64,000 nt of DNA, taken from assembly GCF_006345815.1 (NCBI RefSeq), contig NZ_VCIG01000001.1, positions 186,001 to 250,000 of the forward strand, given 5' to 3'. The position numbers and the translations under genes were made by a program. The notes below the pieces were generated by a model. That model searched no databases. It had not been told where the DNA came from and saw only the letters and a list, made by a program, of their open reading frames with translations. Origin of the DNA: Ochrobactrum sp. CGA5 (GTDB taxonomy: Bacteria > Pseudomonadota > Alphaproteobacteria > Rhizobiales > Rhizobiaceae). Shown piece by piece: positions 7,554 to 16,563 of this stretch. Numbering within the stretch: position 1 is the stretch's first letter; each line of letters opens with the position of its first letter.

Positions 7554-8864
7554 TTATTCGGCGGCTTCCTTGACAGCCATCGGATTATTCGGATGGGTTG
7601 TCCAGTTGGCATATTCTGCCGGGATCGGTGCCTTGGTGCGGGGATCGTAATTTTCGATCTGCTCCATGGTTATGCAGTCCTCGACCGGGCAGACATTGAC
7701 GCAAAGATTGCAGCCAACGCATTCCTCATCGATTACCTCAAAATGGCGCGCACCATCAACCATCGCTGTGATTGCCTGATGCGAGGTGTCCTCGCAGGCA
7801 ATATGGCAGCGACCGCATTTTATGCACAGATCCTGATCAATGCGAGCCTTGGTGACATAATTGAGGTTGAGATATTGCCAGTCGCTGACATGTCCCACGG
7901 CCATGCCGCGGAAATCATCCAGTGTCTGATAGCCCTTGGAGTCCATCCAGTCGGAAAGACCGTCGATCATTTCCTCAACGACCTTGAAGCCATAGGTCAT
8001 GGCCGCCGTACAGACCTGAACCGTGCCACAGCCAAGCGCAATAAACTCCGCCGCATCGCGCCAAGTGGTAATGCCACCAATGCCTGAAATCGGCAGGCCG
8101 TGTGTTTCTGGATCACGCGCAATCTCTGCCACCATGTTGAGTGCAATCGGCTTGACCGCTGGTCCGCAGTAGCCGCCATGACTGCCGCGACCATCAATCG
8201 ACGGAACCGGTGACATGCTGTCCAGATCAACCGACACAATCGAATTGATTGTGTTAATCAGCGATACGGCATCGGTGCCATTGGCTTTTGCGCCCCGTGC
8301 AGGCTTGCGAATATCGGTGATGTTGGGCGTCAGCTTGGTAATCACCGGCATCCGGCTATATTGCTTGCACCATTTGACGACCATGCCGACATATTCAGGC
8401 ACCTGACCAACAGCAGCACCCATGCCGCGTTCGCTCATGCCATGCGGACAGCCGAAGTTGAGCTCAATACCGTCTGCACCCGTTTCTTCGACCAGAGGCA
8501 GGATGGCTTTCCATGCTTCTTCTTCGCACGGCACCATGATCGAAGCGATCAATGCGCGGTCGGGCCAGCGCATCTTCACTTCTTTCATTTCGCGCAGGTT
8601 CACCTCGAGCGGTCGGTCGGTGATCAGCTCAATATTGTTGAGACCGAGCAAGCGTCGGTCAGCACCATGGATCGCGCCATAGCGCGGACCATTGACGTTG
8701 ACGACCGGCGGCCCTTCAGCGCCGAGTGTTTTCCAGACCACGCCACCCCAGCCAGCCTTGAAAGCGCGCTCGACATTGTAAGCTTTGTCGGTCGGTGGTG
8801 CCGAAGCCAGCCAGAACGGGTTTGGAGACTTGATGCCGAGGAAGTTCGTTGAAAGATCAGCCAT
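7554..8864 (-). CDS. preA: NAD-dependent dihydropyrimidine dehydrogenase subunit PreA
   Basis: A 436-residue protein with an N-terminal FMN-binding dihydroorotate-dehydrogenase-like barrel (about residues 1-310) and a C-terminal ferredoxin part with two Cys clusters, CIKCGRCHIAC and CVGCNLCVNVCPVEDC. The substrate-loop motif is ELNFGCPHGMSERGMG. With PreT it reduces uracil and thymine to the dihydro forms using NADH, the first step of reductive pyrimidine breakdown. It starts 11 bases after the preT stop, with its GGAGAG ribosome site abutting that stop, so the two are translationally linked. Length and domain order match the family. Confidence 0.93.
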   Translation of the reverse strand: MADLSTNFLGIKSPNPFWLASAPPTDKAYNVERAFKAGWGGVVWKTLGAEGPPVVNVNGPRYGAIHGADRRLLGLNNIELITDRPLEVNLREMKEVKMRWPDRALIASIMVPCEEEAWKAILPLVEETGADGIELNFGCPHGMSERGMGAAVGQVPEYVGMVVKWCKQYSRMPVITKLTPNITDIRKPARGAKANGTDAVSLINTINSIVSVDLDSMSPVPSIDGRGSHGGYCGPAVKPIALNMVAEIARDPETHGLPISGIGGITTWRDAAEFIALGCGTVQVCTAAMTYGFKVVEEMIDGLSDWMDSKGYQTLDDFRGMAVGHVSDWQYLNLNYVTKARIDQDLCIKCGRCHIACEDTSHQAITAMVDGARHFEVIDEECVGCNLCVNVCPVEDCITMEQIENYDPRTKAPIPAEYANWTTHPNNPMAVKEAAE

Positions 8865-8875
8865 GTTTACTCTCC

Positions 8876-10369
8876 TCAGCCCTGTTCCTGGCCCAAAGGC
8901 ACACTGCGGTCACGGTGAGCATATGGGGTGGGCGCATGAAGCGCACCGCCCGACAACACCGCATCGGCAAAGCCGTCAATTGCTTCGGGACGTTTGCTTA
9001 AAGCTGCATGGATGGATTCTGCGGCAACCTTGCCGTCTTCCACCGATGCAACGGTTAGGTCCTGACCACCTGCAACACAGTCGCCCCCCGCCCATATGCC
9101 CTCAACGGATGTGCGACGCTCGTGATCGACGCTGATGCGTCCTTTGGAAAGTCCGATGCCTGAACCTGCAATTGGCTCCGGTTCAAATTTCTGGCCAATA
9201 GCCTTGAAAACCTGATCAGCTTCAAGAATGTGATATTCACCGGTGCCGGAAAGCTTGCCGTTCTCGGTGGTAGTATATTCAAAGACCACGGCATTGACCG
9301 TGCCATCTTCATTCCGTTCCAGTGCATGCGGCTGCAACCAGTGACGGATCACTACGCCATGAATTTGCGCCAGTTCTTGTTCATAGGCACTGGCATTCAT
9401 GCTTTCCTGACCGCGGCGATAGACAATAGTCACGTTTTCAGCGCCGAGTTTCTTGGTCTGGATGGCGACATCGACTGCGGTCATGCCACCACCGATAACC
9501 ACGATATTGCGGCCAACAGGCAGAGACGAGAGGTCTTTTGCCTGTCGTAGATTGGCAATGTAGTCCACGGCGTCGATCACATTTGGCGCGTCTTCGCCGG
9601 CAAGTCCCAGATCATTGACGCCCGGCATGCCCATGCCGAGGAATACTGCATCATAGCCAGCTTTCAGGGCTTCAATGGTAATGTCCTGACCGAGTGTCTG
9701 GTTATATTCGATATTGATCGCGCCAATCTTCAGCACGAATTCGAGTTCGCGCTGTGCGAAATTATTGACCGTCTTATAGGCGGCGATACCATATTCATTG
9801 AGACCGCCGCCTTTGGCGCGGGCTTCGAAAATTGTCACCCTGTGGCCATGCATGGCCAGACGATGCGCGGCCGAAATACCCGCCGGCCCTGCGCCAACAA
9901 CAGCAATATGTTTACCGGTTTCAGGCGCGCGCTTGAATGGGTGATTGCCGGTTTCCATCAAAACATCGGTTGCATAGCGCTGCAATTCGCCGATCTTGAC
10001 CGGCTTACCTTCCGACGTCTCGCGAACGCAGACTTCCTCGCAAAGCGTTTCTGTCGGGCAAACGCGGGCGCACATGCCGCCGAGGATATTTTCCGAGAGA
10101 ATTGTTTTCGCCGCACCCAGCGGATTGCCTGCATTGATCTGGCGAATGAACAGCGGAATGTCGATGCTTGTGGGACAAGCATTCATGCAGGGCGCGTCAT
10201 AGCAAAAATAGCAGCGGTCAGATTCAACGATGGCTTCATGCTTGCTTAGTGGCGGATGCAAATCATCGAAAACATGCACATAGTCAGCCTTTTCAAGCCG
10301 CGAGCCATGAATATCAGGCGCGTTCGCATGTTCAATTGCATCAATAGGCGAATTATCTGCTGATCGCAT
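8876..10369 (-). CDS. preT: NAD-dependent dihydropyrimidine dehydrogenase subunit PreT
   Basis: A 497-residue flavoprotein resembling the N-terminal part of dihydropyrimidine dehydrogenase and the glutamate synthase small subunit. N-terminal cysteines for iron-sulfur clusters appear in CYFCYDAPCMNACPTSID and GGMCARVCPTETLC; an FAD-binding motif (VVGAGPAGISAAHR) and an NAD-binding motif (VVIGGGMTAVDVAIQ) follow. It passes electrons from NADH to PreA. I chose ATG at 10369 since GGGAG (10379-10383) is 9 bases upstream; the ATG at 10378 directly abuts that site and leaves no spacing. Two RutR-like boxes lie upstream. Confidence 0.92.
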   Translation of the reverse strand: MRSADNSPIDAIEHANAPDIHGSRLEKADYVHVFDDLHPPLSKHEAIVESDRCYFCYDAPCMNACPTSIDIPLFIRQINAGNPLGAAKTILSENILGGMCARVCPTETLCEEVCVRETSEGKPVKIGELQRYATDVLMETGNHPFKRAPETGKHIAVVGAGPAGISAAHRLAMHGHRVTIFEARAKGGGLNEYGIAAYKTVNNFAQRELEFVLKIGAINIEYNQTLGQDITIEALKAGYDAVFLGMGMPGVNDLGLAGEDAPNVIDAVDYIANLRQAKDLSSLPVGRNIVVIGGGMTAVDVAIQTKKLGAENVTIVYRRGQESMNASAYEQELAQIHGVVIRHWLQPHALERNEDGTVNAVVFEYTTTENGKLSGTGEYHILEADQVFKAIGQKFEPEPIAGSGIGLSKGRISVDHERRTSVEGIWAGGDCVAGGQDLTVASVEDGKVAAESIHAALSKRPEAIDGFADAVLSGGALHAPTPYAHRDRSVPLGQEQG

Positions 10370-10490
10370 GGATCGCATCTCCCATTTTTGCTTGCGTTAC
10401 GGCGCGGGTTCCCTTTGCGCACCTTAACTCTGTGTTCCGGGCTGCGATCTTTGCCGTCGCGTGGCGCCCGTTACTGACAGGATGACAGAT

Positions 10491-10526
10491 TTTTACAGAA
10501 GGTCAAATTTTTTATCATCTGGTCAA
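10491..10526 (-). promoter_or_regulatory. Two tandem RutR-like operator boxes upstream of preTA
   Basis: TTTATCATCTGGTCAA at 10511-10526 matches 12 of the 14 defined positions of the E. coli RutR consensus TTGACCA-N2-TGGTCAA. A second, weaker copy, TTTTACAGAAGGTCAA at 10491-10506, matches 10 of 14. Their centres are 20 bp apart, close to two helical turns. They lie about 120-160 bp upstream of the preT start codon. RutR is the uracil/thymine-responsive TetR regulator of pyrimidine breakdown, so the match fits the downstream genes. The operator role is inferred. Confidence 0.45.
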
Positions 10527-10553
10527 TTTATGAGCGCTAGATGTGATGTGAAA

Positions 10554-11498
10554 TCAGAGTGTCTCTGACTTGAGAAGGTCGTTCTCAGAGGCTTCGTCTG
10601 TTAGCAAATCCGTGAAGGTCTCGGTTTCAAGCGGCAATGTGGGGCGCGAACTCAGCACCAATGCGCAGCCTGTGATAATCACCGCAGCACCCACAAACTG
10701 GATCATGGAAAGCTGTTCTTTGAGAAACACCGCACCGACCAGAACTGCGATGACTGTCACGACGAATTCAACGCTGATGGCTTTTGTCGGTCCCACATTT
10801 CCGACCAGCCGGAAATAAAGAACATAGGTAAGCGCGCTCATCACGCAGGCAGAGATAAGTAGATAAACAAAATCAATCAGCCCCGGCATGGCTGGCACGG
10901 GGACGGCGAAGATCAGCGGCAAGCTGAGGACGCCACCAAAGACGAAAGCACCGATCGTCGTCTCCCAGGAACCTGTGCCGGAAAGCCTGCGACTGGCGTA
11001 ATTGCTGCCGAACGCAGCTGAAAAGCAGGAGAAAAGCACGGCTACGCAGCCCATGATGAAGGCAGGCGTGACTGCGACTGCGGGAAAACCAACCAGCAGT
11101 ACGATGCCGGTCACACCGAGCAACAGGCCAACGAGGCCGCGTGACGTGATGCGTTCAAGGCCCCAGAGCTGGCTGATGACCATCGAGAAAAGCGGAATCG
11201 ACGCAACGCAGATCGCAGCCATTGCTGTTCCGATCAGCGGCGTTCCGTAAGAAAGGCCAATAAGCTGACCTGCAACCGTGGTTGCACCAACCACGGCGAA
11301 AGGCTTCCAGCCCGCATGAAAATCGAGCTGGCGTCCAGAGAGTTTTGCAATTGCGAAAAGCGTTCCGGCTGCAATGAAAGATCGAAATGCCACCGCACCC
11401 GCCCAGCCAAAGGCTTCGACCACGCGCAGGACTACGAGGAACGATAGCCCCCATGCTATGGCAAGGAAAATATACGTCGCGATATCTCTGGGTTTCAT
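10554..11498 (-). CDS. DMT-superfamily (EamA) transporter
   Basis: A 314-residue inner-membrane protein with about ten predicted spans arranged as two EamA repeats (roughly residues 8-140 and 150-290), typical of drug/metabolite exporters. A conserved-looking C-terminal repeat includes VGPTKAISVEFVVTVIAVLVG. The polar tail after residue 290 is cytosolic. It is the next gene upstream-in-coordinate of preT, on the same strand but separated by about 180 bp, so co-transcription is uncertain. The substrate cannot be predicted. Confidence 0.85.
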   Translation of the reverse strand: MKPRDIATYIFLAIAWGLSFLVVLRVVEAFGWAGAVAFRSFIAAGTLFAIAKLSGRQLDFHAGWKPFAVVGATTVAGQLIGLSYGTPLIGTAMAAICVASIPLFSMVISQLWGLERITSRGLVGLLLGVTGIVLLVGFPAVAVTPAFIMGCVAVLFSCFSAAFGSNYASRRLSGTGSWETTIGAFVFGGVLSLPLIFAVPVPAMPGLIDFVYLLISACVMSALTYVLYFRLVGNVGPTKAISVEFVVTVIAVLVGAVFLKEQLSMIQFVGAAVIITGCALVLSSRPTLPLETETFTDLLTDEASENDLLKSETL

Positions 11499-11613
11499 GC
11501 CGATAGGCCTTGTTGCAGGTTACGCGATATCGACTATCTCATAAGGATGAAAAGAGAATACGCTTTCACATTTTATCCGATACCATTTTGGCCGATACCA
11601 TCTTGGAATGAAA

Positions 11614-12087
11614 TTATGCCGTTTTTGCAGCGGCATTATCGAGCGCTTTTTGCGCCGCAGCAGCGCCGATATTGGCAAAGAACCGATCCGCAATCTTGCG
11701 CGCCACCGAGCCAAGCAGTTTCGAGCCGAGCTGGGCGATCTTGCCGCCCGCATCGCCCCGGATCACGTAAGAAAGAATCGTATCATCACCGTCCGTGGTC
11801 AGGGTGACATCCGTATCGCCATGGGCAAAGCCTGCAATCGAGCCTTCACCACGTCCTGAAATCGTATAGGAGGCGGGCGGGTTCATGTTGGAGAGCTCCA
11901 GCATACCGTGGAAGCGAACATTGATCACACCAAGGCTGACTTTGAGCGCTGCGCGTATTTCCTTTTCTGAGAGGCGCTCCAAATCCTCGCATCCAGGAAT
12001 GCAGTTCTTCAGCGTTTCAATATCATTAAGTGCATCCCAAACGGCCTGCCGGGGTGCTGCGATTCTCTCTTCTCCGACGAGGTCCAT
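11614..12087 (-). CDS. CoxG-like SRPBCC-fold protein
   Basis: A 157-residue protein beginning MDLVGEERIAAPRQAVWDAL, the usual opening of the CO dehydrogenase subunit G (CoxG) branch of the START/SRPBCC fold. The middle reads CIPGCEDLERLSE, typical of the family. CoxG proteins assist maturation or membrane attachment of molybdenum hydroxylases, but no coxLMS-like genes are in the window, so its partner is unknown. The C-terminus (about 125-157) is Ala-rich and may be amphipathic. Confidence 0.82.
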   Translation of the reverse strand: MDLVGEERIAAPRQAVWDALNDIETLKNCIPGCEDLERLSEKEIRAALKVSLGVINVRFHGMLELSNMNPPASYTISGRGEGSIAGFAHGDTDVTLTTDGDDTILSYVIRGDAGGKIAQLGSKLLGSVARKIADRFFANIGAAAAQKALDNAAAKTA

Positions 12088-12239
12088 GCTTTACTCTTCT
12101 CCCAATCAATCTAAATTGATGCATATCCCGATATGGAACCGCAGAAAATGGAAAATTTTTGCAATTTAACGGATGCAATTCTCTAATAAACTGCTTAATT
12201 GTCCGCAATTAAATCGATTTGATTTACTGGAGTATGATC

Positions 12240-13889
12240 ATGGCTAGAGACGCGGTGAAGCTTGAAGCAACGGTCGCAAAGCTGAAAAAGCACTGGGCAG
12301 AAGCCGCACCAAAAGATATGCGTGCAGCATTTAAGGCTGATCCGGGTCGTTTTGAGCGCTATTCGCTGTCGCTTGACGATCTTTTGTTTGACTGGTCGAA
12401 AGCCCGCATCAATGAAGAGACGATGACGCTTCTAAGCGAAGTGGCCAAGGCCGCTGACGTCGAAGGTCGCCGCAATGCAATGTTTGCAGGCGAACACATC
12501 AACAATACGGAAGACCGCGCGGTTCTTCATGTGGCACTCCGTGACACCACGTCCAGTGAAGTGCTGGTTGATGGCCATAACGTCCTGCCGGACGTGAAGG
12601 AAGTGCTTGACCGTATGGCCGCCTTTTCTGATGGCATCCGCTCAGGCTCAATCAAAGGAGCGACCGGCAAGAAAATCACTGATATTGTCAATATCGGCAT
12701 TGGCGGCTCCGATCTTGGCCCGGTTATGGCGACGATTGCGCTTTCGCCTTACCATGACGGTCCACGCGCACATTATGTCTCCAACATTGATGGCGCACAT
12801 ATCGCCGATACGCTCAATGTGCTTGATCCGGCAACAACGCTTATCATTGTGGCCTCCAAGACCTTTACCACCATCGAAACCATGACCAATGCGCAGACAG
12901 CCCGCAAATGGATTGCCGATGCACTGGGTGAAGACGCCGTTGGCGCACATTTTGCCGCTGTTTCCACAGCTCTCGACAAGGTTGCGGCATTCGGCATTGG
13001 CGAAGAGCGCGTCTTTGGTTTCTGGGACTGGGTCGGTGGTCGCTATTCGGTCTGGTCGGCTATCGGCCTGCCGGTGATGATCGCGATTGGTGCAGATAAT
13101 TTCCGCAAGTTCCTTGCAGGTGCGCATTCTATGGATGTGCATTTCCGCGATGCGCCCTTGGAAAAGAATTTACCCGTCTGGTTGGGCCTCATCGGGTACT
13201 GGCACCGCGCGATCTGTGGTTATGGCAGTCGTGCAATCATTCCTTACGACCAACGTCTTTCTCGACTGCCAGCGTATCTGCAGCAGCTGGACATGGAATC
13301 GAACGGCAAGAGTGTCACGGTTGATGGCAAGCCGGTTTCCGGTCCAACCGGCCCGGTTGTTTGGGGTGAGCCAGGCACGAACGGCCAGCACGCCTTCTTC
13401 CAGCTTCTGCATCAGGGCACCGATACCATTCCGCTCGAATTCATCGTTGCGGCAAAGGGCCATGAAAAGCACCTTGATCATCAGCATGAAATGTTGCTTG
13501 CCAATTGCCTTGCGCAGTCGGAAGCGCTGATGAAGGGGCGCACGCTCGATGAAGCTCGCGCGCAGCTCAAGTCTAAGAATCTGCCGGAAAGCGAAGTCGA
13601 ACGGATCGCGCCGCACCGCGTTTTTTCCGGCAACCGTCCGTCGCTGACGCTTATTCACGACAAGCTTGACCCCTTTGCATTTGGTCGCCTGATCGCCCTT
13701 TATGAACATCGCGTGTTCGTTGAAGCGCAGATTTTTGGCATCAATGCTTTTGATCAATGGGGCGTGGAACTCGGCAAGGAGCTGGCCACCGAACTTCTGC
13801 CGGTTGTTTCCGGTGCGGAATCTGCCGCAGGCAAAGACGCTTCCACCGCTGGCCTTGTTGCCCATTTGCATGCGCGCCGCAAAGCCTGA
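12240..13889 (+). CDS. pgi: Glucose-6-phosphate isomerase
   Basis: A 549-residue enzyme interconverting glucose 6-phosphate and fructose 6-phosphate in the cytoplasm. Family signatures seen are [14 protein letters not shown] (sugar-phosphate binding), [19 protein letters not shown] (signature 1), GLIGYWHR and [15 protein letters not shown] (signature 2 with the catalytic lysine region). Length is normal. ATG at 12240 gives the usual N-terminus MARDAVKLE; in-frame ATG 12234 and TTG 12219 are less likely, and TGGAG (12228-12232) supports a start at 12240. It is followed by a strong terminator and is probably monocistronic. Confidence 0.96.
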   Translation: MARDAVKLEATVAKLKKHWAEAAPKDMRAAFKADPGRFERYSLSLDDLLFDWSKARINEETMTLLSEVAKAADVEGRRNAMFAGEHINNTEDRAVLHVALRDTTSSEVLVDGHNVLPDVKEVLDRMAAFSDGIRSGSIKGATGKKITDIVNIGIGGSDLGPVMATIALSPYHDGPRAHYVSNIDGAHIADTLNVLDPATTLIIVASKTFTTIETMTNAQTARKWIADALGEDAVGAHFAAVSTALDKVAAFGIGEERVFGFWDWVGGRYSVWSAIGLPVMIAIGADNFRKFLAGAHSMDVHFRDAPLEKNLPVWLGLIGYWHRAICGYGSRAIIPYDQRLSRLPAYLQQLDMESNGKSVTVDGKPVSGPTGPVVWGEPGTNGQHAFFQLLHQGTDTIPLEFIVAAKGHEKHLDHQHEMLLANCLAQSEALMKGRTLDEARAQLKSKNLPESEVERIAPHRVFSGNRPSLTLIHDKLDPFAFGRLIALYEHRVFVEAQIFGINAFDQWGVELGKELATELLPVVSGAESAAGKDASTAGLVAHLHARRKA

Positions 13890-13911
13890 TATTAAGGCAA
13901 ATCAATAAGGC

Positions 13912-13939
13912 AAGCCGGGCGCTCTGCCCGGCTTTTTTT
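13912..13939 (+). terminator. Rho-independent terminator after pgi
   Basis: AAGCCGGGC (13912-13920), loop GCTCT, GCCCGGCTT (13926-13934), then a T run to 13939. It separates pgi from the following hydrolase gene, whose ATG is only 20 bases further on. Confidence 0.9.
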
Positions 13940-13958
13940 GTGGCAAGTGGGAACTGAA

Positions 13959-15020
13959 ATGAAGACCGAGATTATTGAGTTCGCCGGCGATGTTCCGGGT
14001 AACGCCATTGAACTGCGCGTGCTACGTTTTACAGGCAGCAACAGCGATGCGCCGACCGCCTATCTGCAATCTTCACTGCATGGTGGTGAATTGCCGGGGC
14101 AGGCAGCTTTGCATTTTCTCGTTCCGATGCTGAAAAAGGCCGCCGATGAAGGCCGTGTTCTCGGTAATATCACGCTCATCCCACAGGCCAATCCGATTGG
14201 CTCGAACCAGTGGCAGGCGCATCAGCATCTGGGCCGCTTCGAGTTCTTCTCGGCCGTCAATTTCAACCGCGCTTTTCCGCTTCTGCCAGATTTCGACACG
14301 AGTGAATTGCCTGGTCCTGACGCACCGATTGCCCTTGCACAGCGCCTCAAGGCAACGCTTTTGAAGCTCGCTCTTGCCAACGATATCGTGCTTGATCTCC
14401 ATTGTGATGATGAAAGCGAAAACTACGTCTATATCGCCAAGGAATTCGTTGAGGACATGAAGGATCTGGCCGTTGCGCTTGGTTCGACCGCGATCCTCGC
14501 ATGGGACACGACGGCAGATGCGGCTTTCGAGGAAGCTTGTGCACATCCGGTTCTGCAATTACCAGCGGACAAGCGCAACATGAAGCGCCGCGCGGTTACC
14601 ACCGTTGAATTCCGTGGCTTAGGCGATGTCTATGCCGATATGGGCAAGGGTGACGCGGAAGGGCTTTATAAGTTCCTTGTTCATCGTGGAGTGATCCGAG
14701 ATGAAAGCGTGAAGCTTGACCTTGATTACAAGGGATTGATTACGCCGCTGGAAAACGTGGAAATGCTGCGTGCGCCCGAGGGCGGCATGGTGCTTTACCA
14801 TGTTGCTCCCGGTGATGTGGTTGAAGCAGGCGCTAAGCTTGTCACAGTTGTAACGCGTCCGGGGGAACCGGAAGGTGATGTCACTCTGACCGCGCCGCAG
14901 GCAGGCCGCATCCTTACGCGTCGCACGCTGCGTTATGTGCGCCGTGGAGATGATCTTCTCAAGTTGTTGGGGGCGAAGCCTTCTGCTGTGAAGAAGCGTG
15001 CCGGTGCGCTCGAAGCATGA
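13959..15020 (+). CDS. Succinylglutamate desuccinylase/aspartoacylase-family zinc hydrolase
   Basis: A 353-residue M14-like metallohydrolase. The zinc-binding motif HGGELPGQ is near residue 38, NFNRAFP is near residue 103, and a second metal ligand region is DLHCDDESENYVY near residue 147; a C-terminal beta-rich lobe (about 270-353) resembles the lipoyl-like end of the family. These enzymes cleave N-acyl amino acids or related amides. ATG at 13959 is preferred over an in-frame TTG at 13938 that lies in the pgi terminator T run. Its stop overlaps the following HAD gene by 4 bases, so they are co-translated. Substrate unknown. Confidence 0.85.
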   Translation: MKTEIIEFAGDVPGNAIELRVLRFTGSNSDAPTAYLQSSLHGGELPGQAALHFLVPMLKKAADEGRVLGNITLIPQANPIGSNQWQAHQHLGRFEFFSAVNFNRAFPLLPDFDTSELPGPDAPIALAQRLKATLLKLALANDIVLDLHCDDESENYVYIAKEFVEDMKDLAVALGSTAILAWDTTADAAFEEACAHPVLQLPADKRNMKRRAVTTVEFRGLGDVYADMGKGDAEGLYKFLVHRGVIRDESVKLDLDYKGLITPLENVEMLRAPEGGMVLYHVAPGDVVEAGAKLVTVVTRPGEPEGDVTLTAPQAGRILTRRTLRYVRRGDDLLKLLGAKPSAVKKRAGALEA

Positions 15021-15748
15021 GTGCTAGGCTTTCCGCAGAGCGTATTAAGTCAATCCGTGCTGTCCTTTTCGACAAGGACGGCACTTTGATCGATTTCGAC
15101 CGCACCTGGTTTGCAATTTCGTGGCAGCTTGCGCAGCGCGCAGCTAAAGGTGACGAGATAAGGGCCCGTGCACTGCTCGACGCGGGAGGCTATGACTGGC
15201 TGACCGGGCGTTTCCGAGCCAGTTCGGTCATTGCCGCTGGTACCGTCGAAGACATTGTTTTGCTTTGGCATCCAGATATTGGGTCTGAGCATGCGCGCAA
15301 ACTGGTCGAAGAGTACGATGCTTATTGCGTCACAGAGGGAGCGCGTTCGGCAGTAGCAATCGAAGCTGTTCGCGAAACGTTGGAAGAGCTTCGCACAATG
15401 GGCTTCCGGCTAGGTATTGCCACCAACGATTCCGAAGCCGGTGCGCATGCCACTGCCAAAGCTCTGGGTATCCACGGGTTCTTCGACGTCGTGATCGGCT
15501 ATGACACTGCGGCGCGCCCAAAACCCCATCCCGATCCGCTGCTCTATTTTGCAGAGAAGTTGGGATTATCACCCCACGAAATTGCAATGGTCGGCGATAA
15601 TTTGCATGACCTGGAAACGGCACATGCGGCTGGGGCAGGCCTTGCAGTCGGTGTTCTATCGGGCAATTCTCCTCATGAGGCGTTGGAGCCGCGTGCCGAT
15701 GTGGTGTTGACGAGCGTGGCTGGATTGCCTGAACTGCTGAAGAAGTAA
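15017..15748 (+). CDS. HAD-family hydrolase (phosphoglycolate-phosphatase-like)
   Basis: A 243-residue haloacid-dehalogenase phosphatase. Motif I is VLFDKDGTLIDF with Asp19 and Asp21, motif II is LGIATNDSE near residue 135, the lysine is in RPKPHPDPLLY, and motif IV is IAMVGDNLHDLETA. A small alpha-helical cap lies between motifs I and II, as in Gph-type phosphatases. ATGA overlap with the upstream hydrolase indicates an operon. Gph itself is possible, but substrate assignment is not secure. Confidence 0.85.
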   Translation: MSARLSAERIKSIRAVLFDKDGTLIDFDRTWFAISWQLAQRAAKGDEIRARALLDAGGYDWLTGRFRASSVIAAGTVEDIVLLWHPDIGSEHARKLVEEYDAYCVTEGARSAVAIEAVRETLEELRTMGFRLGIATNDSEAGAHATAKALGIHGFFDVVIGYDTAARPKPHPDPLLYFAEKLGLSPHEIAMVGDNLHDLETAHAAGAGLAVGVLSGNSPHEALEPRADVVLTSVAGLPELLKK

Positions 15749-15754
15749 GCGCCG

Positions 15755-15782
15755 GCTTCCATTCAACGAATTGAATGGAAGC
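15755..15782 (+). terminator. Perfect 12-bp hairpin after HAD gene
   Basis: GCTTCCATTCAA (15755-15766), loop CGAA, TTGAATGGAAGC (15771-15782): a perfect stem six bases after the HAD stop. No T run follows, so it may be a transcript-end stabiliser or Rho-assisted terminator rather than a classical intrinsic one. Confidence 0.5.
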
Positions 15783-15867
15783 ATCAGGATAATTCATCTG
15801 CGATACTCTTGCGGTGTGATTGGTGTGGAGTAGCATGACGGAATGTTCAACTTTCCGGGTTAGATCC

Positions 15868-16497
15868 ATGATCCTGATCGGCCAGTATGACTCTCCTTTT
15901 GTGCGGCGTGTTGCCATTGCCATGCGCTTCTACGGCCTGCCATTCGAACACAAACCATGGTCGACGTTTGGTGATCGTGACAGGATTGCCGAGTTCAATC
16001 CGCTGAGCCGGGTGCCGACGCTTGTCCTCGACGATCGTGACGTGGTGATCGAAAGCGCGGCGATACTCGATTATCTTGATGAGATCGCAGTCGATATGCC
16101 TCCACTGATCGCGCAAAAAGGTGCCGAGCGCCGTCAGGCATTGAAGATATGCGCGCTTTCTACAGGTCTTGCCGATAAAGCCGTCAGCCTTCTCTATGAG
16201 GGTTTGCTGAGAAGCGAAAAATCCGACATCTGGGTGGAGCGCTGCGAGACACAGATCGCACGGGTGCTGACTGTTCTTGAAGAGGATCTTGCGGAGCGGA
16301 AATCAGCATACTGGTTTGGCGACAACATCGGGCACGCCGATATTGCCGCAGCTTGCGCGCTGCGCTTTGTGGGCGAGGCGCACCCCAATCTCTTTAATGC
16401 GCAAGAATATCCGGCGTTGGCTGGTCTGGCGGCTCGATGCGAAGAGTTGGTTCCTTTCAAGGAAATCGTCCAGCCTCTGGCTCCGCCTTCTGCATGA
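15868..16497 (+). CDS. Glutathione S-transferase family protein
   Basis: A 209-residue protein with an N-terminal thioredoxin-like domain opening MILIGQYDSPFVRRVAIAMR, where Ser9 (or Tyr7) is the likely thiol-activating residue, and the cis-proline in SRVPTLVLDD near residue 50 with glutathione-contacting ESAAILDYLDE following. The C-terminal helical domain begins near residue 90. I chose ATG 15868 because it places the first beta strand correctly; an in-frame ATG at 15835 has a better ribosome site (GGAG) and would add 11 residues. Role in detoxification is assumed from family only. Confidence 0.85.
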   Translation: MILIGQYDSPFVRRVAIAMRFYGLPFEHKPWSTFGDRDRIAEFNPLSRVPTLVLDDRDVVIESAAILDYLDEIAVDMPPLIAQKGAERRQALKICALSTGLADKAVSLLYEGLLRSEKSDIWVERCETQIARVLTVLEEDLAERKSAYWFGDNIGHADIAAACALRFVGEAHPNLFNAQEYPALAGLAARCEELVPFKEIVQPLAPPSA

Positions 16498-16563
16498 TCC
16501 CGAATGAAACAGTTATGACCGGATGCAATGTCCGGCCACAATTGTTTTTAGATAGCAACGTTC

